A stretch of 51,408 bases of DNA, from contig CAUWDA010000014.1 in assembly GCA_963557075.1 (NCBI GenBank), forward strand, positions 1 to 51,408. Reading direction: 5' to 3'. A model generated the notes under the pieces. The model made no database searches. It saw only the letters and a list, made by a program, of their open reading frames with translations, and was not told the origin of the DNA. Positions 33,631-41,871 of this stretch are shown here, in pieces (the first letter of the stretch is position 1; every line of letters starts with the position of its first letter). The position numbers were made by a program, and so were the translations under genes. The stretch comes from Flavonifractor sp963557075. GTDB taxonomy: Bacteria > Bacillota > Clostridia > Oscillospirales > Oscillospiraceae.

Positions 33631-34380
33631 TTATCCCGCCCCCAATGCTTCAAAGTCTGCCCGGTTGCCCCGGAACACGTTCAGGTCGATGAGGGGCTGG
33701 GCGCCCTGATATCCCTCCAGCCGGGCGGAGTGGGAGTACTGCCAGAAGTCCCAGCGGGGGAGGAGGGGGAAGAGGGTGGGGCTGGAGCACCACACCGGGT
33801 ACTGGGCGTATTTGCTCCCCGCCAGATAGCGGTAGTAGGAGCGGTAGGTCACATAGAGGATGGGCTTTACCCCGTAGTGGGCCTCCAGTTTTTCCAACAG
33901 GGGATCTAAGATGGCCTGCACATGGGTTTTGTCCGGTGGGTCTTCCAGGTACTTTCCGTAGAACTCGATGTCCACCACCGGGGGGAGGGCCCCCGCGGTC
34001 ACGGGAACGGCAGAGATAAAATTGTCGGCCTGGGTCTCGCCGGGGCTGTCGTAGCTGAGGAAATGATAAGCGCCTGCCCGTACCCCGGCCTTCGCTGCCC
34101 CGGCCCAGTTTTCAGCGAACCGGGGGTCCTGGAGCAGGGAACCTTCGGTGGCTTTGATGAAGGCGAAGTCCACGCCCTGACCGGCCAGAACGGCCCAGTC
34201 CACCGCCCCCTGATAGGAGGACAGGTCCACGCCAAAGACCTCCCACTGGGCGGGGTCGGCCTCGTGAGAATAGAGGATCAGGCCCCGCCAGCGCAGCAGC
34301 CGGAAGCCGGCCAGGGTCAGAGCCGCCAGCAGAAGGAGCGCCAAAAGGAGCCGCCGCATCACGCGGAAAAATTGTTTCAA
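33631..34380 (-). CDS. GH25 lysozyme-family cell-wall hydrolase
   Basis: A 249-residue protein with one N-terminal membrane anchor or uncleaved signal (about residues 8-27) and a GH25 domain (about 48-245). Catalytic features are GVDLSSYQGAVDW (first Asp near residue 51), FIKATEGSLLQDPRF, and VVDIEFYGK (DxE near 137). GH25 enzymes cut the MurNAc-GlcNAc bond. I kept the TTG at 34380 (GGTGA seven bases upstream); an ATG seven codons in (34359) has no ribosome site. The IS element lies about 115 bases upstream. Confidence 0.85.
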   Translation of the reverse strand: MKQFFRVMRRLLLALLLLAALTLAGFRLLRWRGLILYSHEADPAQWEVFGVDLSSYQGAVDWAVLAGQGVDFAFIKATEGSLLQDPRFAENWAGAAKAGVRAGAYHFLSYDSPGETQADNFISAVPVTAGALPPVVDIEFYGKYLEDPPDKTHVQAILDPLLEKLEAHYGVKPILYVTYRSYYRYLAGSKYAQYPVWCSSPTLFPLLPRWDFWQYSHSARLEGYQGAQPLIDLNVFRGNRADFEALGAG

Positions 34381-34471
34381 GTGGCATCACCAGTCAAAAA
34401 GGAGATCGGCACGCACACAGGCGTGCCCAATAGACATTATCATACCCGGATATAGGGCAAAACGCAAGCAA

Positions 34472-34496
34472 AACCAAAAGCGCGCCGCAGCAATGT
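34472..34496. repeat. Left target-site duplication of the IS element
   Basis: Twenty-five bases identical to 35547-35571 (a further A at the outer side may belong to either). The repeat covers the 5' arm, loop and first closing base of the brnQ terminator hairpin. Confidence 0.88.
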
Positions 34497-35546
34497 TGTA
34501 GGTTTGTCAAACATATTGGACAGTGAACTCAGAAGGCGAAAGCCAGGCGAGTGGCCTCATGGGGAAATTGTTGGAGCGGCGGTTATGGACGGCGAGTTGC
34601 TTTGCGAAGTCATTCAAGGAATAAAAGCTGTGGCAGGCGTAAAAGCGTTTCTGATCCTCCCGGTGACTGCGCTCCACCTTTCCGTTATGACGTGGCGTAT
34701 ACGGGCGAATGAGTTTGTGGCGAACACCGAGTTGGGCAGCGGTAGCCTCAAATAGGGTGGGCAGATTTCGCTTGCTATTGGAAAAACGGTTTGTGAACTC
34801 AAATCCGTTGTCCGTCTGGACACATTCCACCCGGATGCCCCGGCTGGCGTACCATTTGACCAGCCTTTTCAGGAAGTCTGCGGAGGAATAGGTAGATTGT
34901 TCCGGGTAGGCAGCCAGGAAGCGCAGGCGGGTGAACTCATCGATCGCGGTATACTGGAACAAAGGAAGTTCTGGGTCCGCGATACATTTGCGGGGCACCA
35001 CCTTCACATCTACCTGCACCCGTTGTCCTGGATAGGTCATCTGCTCGTAAGGCTTGGGCTTATATGCGTTTTTCTTCTCTGCCGCAGGGAACAAACCCAG
35101 CCTGCGCATTACCCGGAACAGACTCTCCGGACGGCGGGTGTAGCCGCGCTTCCGCAGCCGGTGCCACAGCTCTACCATGCCCAGGTTGGGGTTGCGGCGG
35201 CGCATATCCCGGATCAGTTTCAGCTCCGCCTCTGTGTGCTGGTTGGGATGGCTGTGGGGCCGCCGGGACTGACAGGCCAGGGATTGTGCCGAGCCGTCCC
35301 GGCGAGCCTTCCAGAAATAAATGTAGGACCGGCTCTTGTTGTACTTCCGGCTGGCACGGATGACGCCGTATTTCTCCGCATATTTCATCAGGGATTGCCG
35401 ATACGCCATGTCTTGTGTTATACTTTTGCTCATGAAGGATATGGCCCCCTCTCGTTACGTTGTTGTCCGCAACTTCAACTATAACCGATGAGGCCATTTC
35501 CTTCATCCTTTTTATTCACTTGTCCAATATGTATTGTAATCCTACA
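34497..35546. mobile_element. Complete insertion sequence, 1050 bp (IS481-like transposase)
   Basis: Both ends begin TGTAGG. The left end (34497 on) and the reverse complement of the right end (35546 back) match over about 30 bases with a few mismatches, sharing ACATATTGGACA. Exact 25-bp direct repeats flank it, so the boundaries are known and the copy is probably recent. One transposase gene fills it on the minus strand. The long duplication is unlike typical IS481 (4-15 bp) and closer to IS1202-type elements. Confidence 0.9.
34507..35433 (-). CDS. DDE (rve) transposase, IS481-like
   Basis: A 308-residue transposase. An N-terminal helix-turn-helix (about 10-50, YGVIRASRKYNKSRSYIYFW) and a second HTH-like part are followed by the integrase core. 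The DDE residues are D in VQVDVKVV (about 140), D in QTDNGFEF (about 208) and E in HNGKVERSHRED (about 255). It ends SPSEFTVQYV, ten bases from the left IS end. The frame is intact and probably active. Family assignment to IS481 is by resemblance. Confidence 0.9.
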   Translation of the reverse strand: MSKSITQDMAYRQSLMKYAEKYGVIRASRKYNKSRSYIYFWKARRDGSAQSLACQSRRPHSHPNQHTEAELKLIRDMRRRNPNLGMVELWHRLRKRGYTRRPESLFRVMRRLGLFPAAEKKNAYKPKPYEQMTYPGQRVQVDVKVVPRKCIADPELPLFQYTAIDEFTRLRFLAAYPEQSTYSSADFLKRLVKWYASRGIRVECVQTDNGFEFTNRFSNSKRNLPTLFEATAAQLGVRHKLIRPYTPRHNGKVERSHREDQKRFYACHSFYSLNDFAKQLAVHNRRSNNFPMRPLAWLSPSEFTVQYV

Positions 35547-35571
35547 AACCAAAAGCGCGCCGCAGCAATGT
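35547..35571. repeat. Right target-site duplication of the IS element
   Basis: Exact match to 34472-34496. This copy is continuous with the rest of the brnQ terminator, so the duplication left an intact hairpin next to brnQ. Confidence 0.88.
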
Positions 35572-35580
35572 GCGGCGCGC
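35551..35580 (-). terminator. Terminator of brnQ, target of the IS
   Basis: Ten-bp arms (35555-35564 with 35571-35580), six-base loop, and TTTTGG on the minus strand. It starts six bases after the brnQ stop. The IS lies against its T-run side. Confidence 0.8.
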
Positions 35581-35586
35581 CTGAGG

Positions 35587-36882
35587 TCATGCGGTCTTTT
35601 TTCGGCCTGACAGGAGCAGGCCCAGCAGGATGCCCGCGGCGGCGGGGAGCACCCAGCCCAGCCCCATGGAGGCCAGGGGCACGGACTTCAAAAAGGAGAG
35701 GGGCAGTCCGGCGTCCAGCAGGGCGTAGAGCAGGCTGGCCACGCCGGTGAACAGCATAGCCACCGGATAGACCAGCCGCCGTCCCTCCAGCCAGCGCTGG
35801 AAAAAGGACAGGACGATGAGCAGGATAGCCATGGGATAGAGCACCCCGAGGACCGGAGCGGAGACAGAGATGATCTGCGCCAGACCGGCGTTGGAGATCA
35901 CCATGCTGACCACGGCGAAGAGCACCGCCCAGCCCCGGTAGCTCAGCCGGGGAAAGAGACTGTGGAAGAACTCTCCGCAGGAGCTGATCAGGCCGACGCA
36001 CACATTGAAGCAGGCAATGAGGAAGATAGCGGCCAGCAGAGCGTTGCCCAGGGGGCCGAAGAGCAGCCCCACCACATTGGTGAGGGCGGCGGCGCCGTCG
36101 GCGGGGTTGGGTATGGCTCCGCCGGACAGGGCACCGATGTGGGCCAGCATGGCGTACACCGCCAGCAGCATGGCCCCGGCGATGACGCCGGAGCGGATGA
36201 TGCCCTTGACCACGGCGCCCTCCTCCTCCACCCCTCTGGCCCTGATATTGACGGCGATGACGATGCCGAAGGCCAGAGCGGCGATGGTGTCCATGGTCTG
36301 GTAGCCCATCAGGAAGCCTTTGACCACCGGATGGGATACGTAGTCGCCGGCGGTAGGACCATAGCCGGACAGCGGGTCGATCAGGCAGCCGGCAAAGGTG
36401 ACCACGATCAGGATCACCAGCAGGGGACAGAGGATCTTACCCAGCCGGTCTGTCAGCTTTTCCGGGCGCAGGGCGATGGCCAGAGCGGCGGCAAAGAACA
36501 CAAGTGAGTAGATCAGCCGGAAGGTGGACAGGGGGGCGTCCGGACCGGCGAAGGGGGGGATCGCCATCTCGAAGGAGGTGGTGGCGGTGCGGGGGATGGC
36601 CAGACAGGGGCCGATGGCCAGGTAGGCGGCAATGGTAAAGGCCTTAGAGAACAGCGGGTGGACCCGGCTGCACAGGGTATCCAGGCCGCCGGCGCGGGCC
36701 ACGGCCACAACGCCCAGCACCGGCAGTCCCACAGCGCTGATCGCAAGGCCCAGAAAGGCGGGCCAGGTGGCGGTACCGGCCTGGGCGGCGATGCCGGGCG
36801 GGAAGATCAGGTTGCCTGCCCCGAAAAACATGGAGAAAAGCGTGAGCCCCACTAAAAGGAGGTTCTTGCCTTTGAGCTGCAT
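35587..36882 (-). CDS. brnQ: Branched-chain amino acid carrier (BrnQ/LIVCS family)
   Basis: A 431-residue polytopic transporter with about twelve helices. It begins MQLKGKNLLLVGLTLFSMFF and carries GAGNLIFPP, the LIVCS signature, near residue 24. GLISSCGEFFHSLFPRLSYR is another family region. It imports leucine, isoleucine and valine with Na+ or H+. The ATG at 36882 follows GAGAGGAA. The only sequence between it and the ferredoxin terminator is about 60 bases, where I found no clear promoter and no T-box. Confidence 0.92.
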   Translation of the reverse strand: MQLKGKNLLLVGLTLFSMFFGAGNLIFPPGIAAQAGTATWPAFLGLAISAVGLPVLGVVAVARAGGLDTLCSRVHPLFSKAFTIAAYLAIGPCLAIPRTATTSFEMAIPPFAGPDAPLSTFRLIYSLVFFAAALAIALRPEKLTDRLGKILCPLLVILIVVTFAGCLIDPLSGYGPTAGDYVSHPVVKGFLMGYQTMDTIAALAFGIVIAVNIRARGVEEEGAVVKGIIRSGVIAGAMLLAVYAMLAHIGALSGGAIPNPADGAAALTNVVGLLFGPLGNALLAAIFLIACFNVCVGLISSCGEFFHSLFPRLSYRGWAVLFAVVSMVISNAGLAQIISVSAPVLGVLYPMAILLIVLSFFQRWLEGRRLVYPVAMLFTGVASLLYALLDAGLPLSFLKSVPLASMGLGWVLPAAAGILLGLLLSGRKKTA

Positions 36883-36942
36883 GGGTTCCTCTCTTTCTGT
36901 ACGCTGGGTTGAAATACCAGGGGTACGGTTTGGTATGGATGT

Positions 36943-36979
36943 AAAAACAGCGGCATACCAGTGGTATGCCGCTGTTTTT
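36943..36979. terminator. Strong palindromic terminator between ferredoxin and brnQ
   Basis: Perfect 17-bp arms (36943-36959 with 36963-36979) around AGT, with A and T runs at the ends. It terminates the ferredoxin transcript on the minus strand, 60 bases before the brnQ start. Confidence 0.9.
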
Positions 36980-36995
36980 TTACGTAGTGCGCCAA

Positions 36996-37166
36996 TTAGC
37001 CCTGGGAAATAGCACCCGTGGGGCAGGTGTCGGCACAAGTACCGCAATCGATGCAGGAACCGGCATCGATCACGTAGTGGTCATCGCCCTGAGCGATCGC
37101 ACCCACGGGGCAAGAACCCTCGCAAGCGCCACAGCTCACGCAAGCGTCGCTGATGACATAGGCCAT
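36996..37166 (-). CDS. 2[4Fe-4S] ferredoxin
   Basis: A 56-residue clostridial-type ferredoxin, an abundant low-potential electron carrier of anaerobes. Two cluster motifs, CVSCGACEGSCP (about 9-20) and CIDCGTCADTCP (about 38-49), give eight cysteines. GGAGG precedes the ATG at 37166. Its own promoter and a strong terminator make it a single-gene unit. It is a plausible electron donor for the dehydratase activators at 42-46 kb, but that is inference. Confidence 0.95.
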   Translation of the reverse strand: MAYVISDACVSCGACEGSCPVGAIAQGDDHYVIDAGSCIDCGTCADTCPTGAISQG

Positions 37167-37198
37167 TGGATCCACCTCCAAACTTCAAAGCTAACGCT

Positions 37199-37226
37199 AT
37201 TGTATCATAACTTTTCAAAATTGCAA
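37199..37226 (-). promoter_or_regulatory. Promoter of the ferredoxin gene
   Basis: Minus strand: -35 TTGCAA at 37221-37226, 16-base spacer, -10 TACAAT at 37199-37204. Confidence 0.7.
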
Positions 37227-37309
37227 TGCTAAAATGTGCGTATTGTGGGTATATTTTTTTCCGGTGGGAAAAATGATAACTGCGATGCCGACCGGAAGGG
37301 AGCGATCAG

Positions 37310-37418
37310 ATGGATAGAGCATCCAGATTCCGCATGGAGGCGGCAGGGGATCTGACACCCGGGCTGAACGGGGCCCCCTGCAGCGGGAAACATCCGCACA
37401 GAACAAAGGAGAAGGGGC
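37310..37418 (+). other. clpC leader with a ribosome site and upstream ATG
   Basis: An ATG at 37310 stands seven bases after AAGGGAG and opens a 63-codon frame that overlaps the start of clpC in another frame. The translation resembles no protein I know and may be an upstream ORF influencing clpC, or chance. No CtsR or CIRCE operator was recognised, and the clpC promoter could not be placed. Confidence 0.3.
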
Positions 37419-39995
37419 GTGGCGCGACACATGAAGCCCGTCAAGAAAAGGCGTTTCTTCCTCCCGTGGAGGAAGAAGCGGACAGGCGAGAACATGAATG
37501 AGACCCGGTTTACCCAGCGGGCCCAGGCCGCGCTCCGGCTGGCCCAGGAGAGCGCGGCGGAGCTGGGCCACGGCTATGTGGGCAGCGAGCATCTGCTGCT
37601 GGGGCTGGCCCGGGAGGGCCGGGGCGTGGCGGCCAAGGTGCTCCAGGCCGCAGGGCTGGAGCCGGACGGCCTGAAGGAGGCGGTGACCGGACTGGTCGGG
37701 GTGGGGGTGCCGGGGGAGACGCCGGCCCAGGGTCTCACCCCCCGCTGTAAGAAGATCGTGGAGCTCTCCCTCGGCGAGGCGGTGCGTCTGGGCCACCAGT
37801 ATGTGGGCACCGAGCATCTGCTGCTTGGGATCCTGCGGGAGGGGGACGGCGTAGCGGTGCGGGTGCTGGACCGGGCTGGGGTGGAGCCCCGCCGCCTGCG
37901 GGCCGATATATCCGCCGCCATGGGCGGGGAGACCACGCCGCCGCCCTTTCGGGGGAATGGCAAGCCCAGGACCGAGCGGGATTACCCCGGCGAGTCCAGG
38001 CTACTGGAGCAGTTTGCCCGGGACCTGACCCGCATGGCCGCCGGAGGGCAGCTGGACCCGGTGGTGGGGCGAGACCAGGAGATCCGCCGGGTGATCCAGA
38101 TCCTGTCCCGGCGGCAGAAGAACAACCCCGCCCTCATTGGGGAACCCGGCGTGGGCAAGACGGCGGTGGCCGAAGGGCTGGCCCGGATGATGGCCGCCGG
38201 CGCGGTGCCCGAGGAGCTGCGGCGCAAACGGCTCATCGCACTGGACCTGTCCGCCATGGTGGCGGGCACCAAATACCGGGGAGAATTTGAGGAGCGGGTG
38301 AAAAATGTGCTGTCCGAGGTGCGCCGGGTGGGGGACGTGATCCTCTTCATTGATGAGCTCCATACCATCGTGGGGGCGGGCTCCGCCGAGGGGGCCATCG
38401 ACGCGGCCAACATCATCAAGCCCGCTCTGGGCCGGGGAGAGATCCAGGTCCTGGGGGCCACCACCACCGAGGAGTACCGCAAGTATATCGAGAAGGACGC
38501 GGCGCTGGAGCGCCGGTTCCAGCCGGTTGTGGTGCGGGAGCCGGACTGCGACACGGCCCGGGCCATCCTGATGGGCCTGCGGGACCGGTACGAGGCCCAC
38601 CACCGCATCAGCATCAGCGACGGGGCGGTAGATGCCGCCGTGACCCTGTCCGGCCGCTACATCGGGGACCGGAGGCTGCCCGACAAGGCCATCGACCTGA
38701 TGGATGAGGCGGCGGCCCGGGTACGGCTGGAGCGGCTGTCCGCGCCCCCTGACCTGCAGGAGCTGGAGGAGAAGGTAGCCCGGGCCAGGGGAGAGAAGGA
38801 GGAGGCCATCCGCAGCCAGGATTTTGAGAAGGCCGCTATGCTGCGGGACGCGGAGGAGGACTTCCGCCGGGAGCTGGACCAGCAGCGGGCCATCTGGCGG
38901 GCGGACCAGAACACAGGAGTCGTGACCGCCGAGGATGTGGCCCAGGTGGTGTCCGGCTGGACAGGGATCCCGGTCACCACCCTGACCCGGGCAGAGAGCG
39001 ACCGGCTGCTTCGGCTGGAGGAGGAACTCCACCAGCGGGTGGTGGGACAGGAGGAGGCGGTGCGGGCGGTGGCCAGGGCGGTGCGCCGGGGCCGGGTGGG
39101 ACTGAAAGAACCGGAACGGCCCACCGGATGCTTTCTCTTCCTTGGCCCCACCGGCGTAGGCAAGACCGAGCTGAGCCGTGCACTGGCCCTTTCTCTGTTC
39201 GGCAGTGAGGAAGCACTGTTCCGCTTCGATATGTCGGAATATATGGAGAAGCACGCCGTCTCCCGGCTCATCGGCTCCCCGCCGGGCTATGTGGGCCACG
39301 AGGAGGGGGGACAGCTCACCGAAAAGGTGCGCCGGCGGCCTTACTGCGTGGTGCTCTTTGATGAGATCGAGAAGGCCCACCCGGATGTGTGGGGCATTTT
39401 GCTCCAGATCATGGAGGACGGCGTAGTTACTGACGCCCAGGGCCGCCGGACCGATTTCCGCAACGCGGTGGTGGTGCTCACCTCCAATGTGGGCGCGGCT
39501 AAGATCACCGCTAAGGGCGGCAGGCTGGGCTTTTCCGCCGGAGAGCGGCGGGACGGGGAGACCCGGACGCCGGAGGAACTGCGGGGGGCGGTGCTGGAGG
39601 ATCTGAGAAAGGTGTTCCGCCCGGAATTTCTCAACCGCCTGGATGAGACCATCGTTTTTACCCAGCTGGGCCGGGGGGAGATCCGGGCCATCGCCAGACG
39701 GATGCTGGCCCGGCTGGAGCAGCGGCTGAAGACCCTGGGGGTGGGCTTCATCTGGACCGACGGTGCGCTGGATGCGTTGGCCGGCCTGGGGTTTGACCCG
39801 GATTACGGCGCCCGCCCCCTGCGGCGGACCATCCGCGCCCAGGTGGAGGATCCGGCGGCGGAGCTGTTGCTCAGTGGAGCGGTCCGGGCGGGGGATACCC
39901 TGCTGGCGGACCGGGGGACGAAGGGACTGACTCTGGTAAGGCAGGAACGGACACGGGAGCAGGGAGCGCCGGAAGAGGGCGAACGCCCCGATTGA
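37419..39995 (+). CDS. clpC: ClpC-type AAA+ unfoldase
   Basis: An 858-residue Hsp100 ATPase that unfolds proteins for ClpP. After a basic N-terminal extension (KPVKKRRFFLPWRKKR) come two Clp-N repeats (about 28-165), the first AAA module (Walker A GEPGVGKTA near 245), a UVR coiled coil (about 445-487) and the second module (GPTGVGKTELS near 577). A LGF tripeptide in RLGFSAGE is placed like the ClpP-binding loop. The GTG at 37419 lies seven bases after AAGGAG, supporting the extended start; the usual-looking ATG at 37494 has a weaker site. The mcsA/mcsB/ctsR partners are absent. Confidence 0.92.
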   Translation: MARHMKPVKKRRFFLPWRKKRTGENMNETRFTQRAQAALRLAQESAAELGHGYVGSEHLLLGLAREGRGVAAKVLQAAGLEPDGLKEAVTGLVGVGVPGETPAQGLTPRCKKIVELSLGEAVRLGHQYVGTEHLLLGILREGDGVAVRVLDRAGVEPRRLRADISAAMGGETTPPPFRGNGKPRTERDYPGESRLLEQFARDLTRMAAGGQLDPVVGRDQEIRRVIQILSRRQKNNPALIGEPGVGKTAVAEGLARMMAAGAVPEELRRKRLIALDLSAMVAGTKYRGEFEERVKNVLSEVRRVGDVILFIDELHTIVGAGSAEGAIDAANIIKPALGRGEIQVLGATTTEEYRKYIEKDAALERRFQPVVVREPDCDTARAILMGLRDRYEAHHRISISDGAVDAAVTLSGRYIGDRRLPDKAIDLMDEAAARVRLERLSAPPDLQELEEKVARARGEKEEAIRSQDFEKAAMLRDAEEDFRRELDQQRAIWRADQNTGVVTAEDVAQVVSGWTGIPVTTLTRAESDRLLRLEEELHQRVVGQEEAVRAVARAVRRGRVGLKEPERPTGCFLFLGPTGVGKTELSRALALSLFGSEEALFRFDMSEYMEKHAVSRLIGSPPGYVGHEEGGQLTEKVRRRPYCVVLFDEIEKAHPDVWGILLQIMEDGVVTDAQGRRTDFRNAVVVLTSNVGAAKITAKGGRLGFSAGERRDGETRTPEELRGAVLEDLRKVFRPEFLNRLDETIVFTQLGRGEIRAIARRMLARLEQRLKTLGVGFIWTDGALDALAGLGFDPDYGARPLRRTIRAQVEDPAAELLLSGAVRAGDTLLADRGTKGLTLVRQERTREQGAPEEGERPD

Positions 39996-40008
39996 AGGCG
40001 CTGCTCTC

Positions 40009-40052
40009 CGCAGCCCTGGGAAGCCATGGCTTTCCAGGGTTGCGGCTTTTTT
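40009..40052 (+). terminator. Terminator of clpC
   Basis: Imperfect stem of about 16 bp (from 40009 to 40045) followed by six T. The last bases of its 3' arm double as the -35 box of the malQ promoter. Confidence 0.82.
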
Positions 40053-40068
40053 CCGAATGTACTATAAT
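40040..40068 (+). promoter_or_regulatory. Promoter of malQ
   Basis: -35 TTGCGG at 40040-40045, 17-base spacer, perfect -10 TATAAT at 40063-40068. The -35 lies in the clpC terminator stem. Confidence 0.65.
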
Positions 40069-40104
40069 AGGGGCGTTCCTATTCAATGAAGTGGAGGCCT
40101 GTTT

Positions 40105-41583
40105 ATGCAAGCAAGAGCCAGCGGGATCCTGCTTCCCGTATTCTCCCTGCCGGGGCCGTACGGCATCGGCACACTGGGCAAGCCGGCCCGACAGTTTATC
40201 GACTTTTTGGCGGCGGGGGGTCAGAAATTCTGGCAGATCCTGCCCCTGGTGCCCCCGGGCGGAGGAGACTCCCCCTATATGTCCGCATCCTCCTTTGCGG
40301 GCAACCCCCTGTTCCTGGACCTGGACGAGCTGGCGGAGGAGGGGCTGATCACCGGCGACGAACTGAACAGCGCCCGTCGGGACGACCCGGACCGGGTGGA
40401 CTATGCCTGGCTCCATGGGACCCGGATGCCCCTGCTGCGCCGGGCCTTCGAGCGGGGGCGGGAGAAGTATGCCGCCCAGATGGCGCAGTTTGAAGCGGAG
40501 GAGGCCGATTGGCTGCCCGATTACGCCCTCTTTTTGGCCCTGCGGGCCCATTTTGACGGCAAGGTACTGGCCGACTGGCCGGATGAGGCCCGTCTGCGCA
40601 GGCCGGAGACCATGGCCCGGTATCGGGCGGAGCTGGGGGAGGAGTGCGCCTTCCAGACCTTCCTGCAATATCTGTTCTTCCGCCAGTGGAAGCAGGTCAA
40701 GGCCTACGCCAACTCCAAGGGGATCTCCATCATCGGGGATCTGCCCATCTATGTCTCTCCGGACAGCGCCGAGGTGTGGGGCAATCCGGAGCTCTTCCAG
40801 CTGAAGAAGGATATGCGCCCCTCCTGTGTGGCCGGGGTGCCGCCGGACGCCTTCTCCGACAAGGGGCAGCACTGGGGCAATCCTCTGTATGACTGGGACT
40901 ATCATAAAAAGACCGGCTTTGCCTGGTGGAAGCGCCGGGGGGGCCACATGGCCCGTCTGTATGACGTGGTGCGCATCGACCACTTCCGCGCGTTCCATAC
41001 CTACTGGTCCATTCCGGAGGATGCTGAGGACGCCCGGGGTGGCCACTGGGAGAAGGGGCCGGGCAACGCCCTGCTGGATGCGCTGAAAAAGGTGCCCGGT
41101 CTGGCGCTCATTGCCGAGGACCTGGGGGACCTGGACGCCGATGCTCTGGCCTTTATCGCCCAGAGCGGTCTGCCCGGCATGAAGGTGCTGGTTTACGCCT
41201 TCGACCCGGTGGGGGAGAGCGCCTATCTGCCCCACAACTGCCCCCGGGACGCGGTGATGTACACCGGTACCCACGACACGCCTACATTTGTCCAGTGGCT
41301 CTTTACCGAGGCCAGCCCCGCCGAGCGGCAGTACGCCTTTGACTACCTGCGCCTGCGGGAGGACGAGGGCTTTGGCTGGGGTGCGGTGTGCGGGGCGTGG
41401 ATGTCCCCCTGCCGGCTGGCCATCGCTCCCTTCCAGGATCTGCTGGGTCTGGGCGGGGACGCCCGGGTCAATGCTCCCGGCACTATGGGGGAGCAGAACT
41501 GGTCCTGGCGGGTGCGCGCCGAGGCCTTCAACCCCTCCGTGTCCGGCAAGCTGGCTCAGATTACCCGTACCTACCGGAGATAA
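40105..41583 (+). CDS. malQ: 4-alpha-glucanotransferase (amylomaltase)
   Basis: A 492-residue GH77 enzyme that transfers alpha-1,4-glucan segments between maltodextrins. Landmarks are SLPGPYGIGTLG at the N-terminus, PLVPPGGGDSPYMS, the nucleophile Asp in YDVVRIDHFRAF (about 290), ALIAEDLGDLD (about 337), and TGTHDTPT (about 390). Length matches bacterial MalQ. GGAGG lies seven bases before the ATG. No other glycogen or maltose gene is adjacent. Confidence 0.94.
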   Translation: MQARASGILLPVFSLPGPYGIGTLGKPARQFIDFLAAGGQKFWQILPLVPPGGGDSPYMSASSFAGNPLFLDLDELAEEGLITGDELNSARRDDPDRVDYAWLHGTRMPLLRRAFERGREKYAAQMAQFEAEEADWLPDYALFLALRAHFDGKVLADWPDEARLRRPETMARYRAELGEECAFQTFLQYLFFRQWKQVKAYANSKGISIIGDLPIYVSPDSAEVWGNPELFQLKKDMRPSCVAGVPPDAFSDKGQHWGNPLYDWDYHKKTGFAWWKRRGGHMARLYDVVRIDHFRAFHTYWSIPEDAEDARGGHWEKGPGNALLDALKKVPGLALIAEDLGDLDADALAFIAQSGLPGMKVLVYAFDPVGESAYLPHNCPRDAVMYTGTHDTPTFVQWLFTEASPAERQYAFDYLRLREDEGFGWGAVCGAWMSPCRLAIAPFQDLLGLGGDARVNAPGTMGEQNWSWRVRAEAFNPSVSGKLAQITRTYRR

Positions 41584-41586
41584 CTG

Positions 41587-41621
41587 TGATTCCGCCCGTC
41601 GTGTCCACGGCGGGCGGAATT
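41587..41621 (+). terminator. malQ 3' hairpin, first copy of a 35-bp direct repeat
   Basis: Near-perfect palindrome with arms of about 10 bp plus an inner CGTG-CACG stem, four bases after the malQ stop. No T run follows. The same 35 bases recur exactly at 41872-41906. Confidence 0.75.
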
Positions 41622-41871
41622 AGCGTGTCGAAGAAGTTCGACACGCTTCTCAAAAATGCAGGCATTTTTGAGAGGGGATGCAGCCCGCTGCGCCGCACGC
41701 GCAGAGCGCGCACGCTTGCGGACTGAGAAGTGTTTTTTCCGAGGCACATGTCCCCGGAAAAAACGAATTTGGATTTTGTTTCGCCGCCCGCGGGCGGCGA
41801 AACTCTGCCGAGGGCTTTTCTTCTTGCGGGAGTCAGTTTCTTTCCTGCGCCTGTTTTGATGTTTGAAAGAC
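41622..41871. repeat. Cluster of hairpins flanked by 35-bp direct repeats
   Basis: In 250 bases there are successive palindromes: 41622-41647 (11-bp arms), 41648-41673 (12-bp arms), a GC-rich hairpin about 41692-41718, 41732-41764 (10-bp arms, long loop), and the perfect 26-bp palindrome 41778-41803. Short frames crossing it have no ribosome site. It looks like a structured repeat or non-coding RNA rather than a gene. Confidence 0.7.

Noticed and set aside
36883..36942. T-box or other riboswitch upstream of brnQ
   Set aside because: Too short for a T-box, and no T-box core sequence was seen.
41656..41866. Short frames through the malQ-downstream hairpin cluster
   Set aside because: All three frames are open over part of it because of its palindromic, stop-poor composition. 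No start signal is present.
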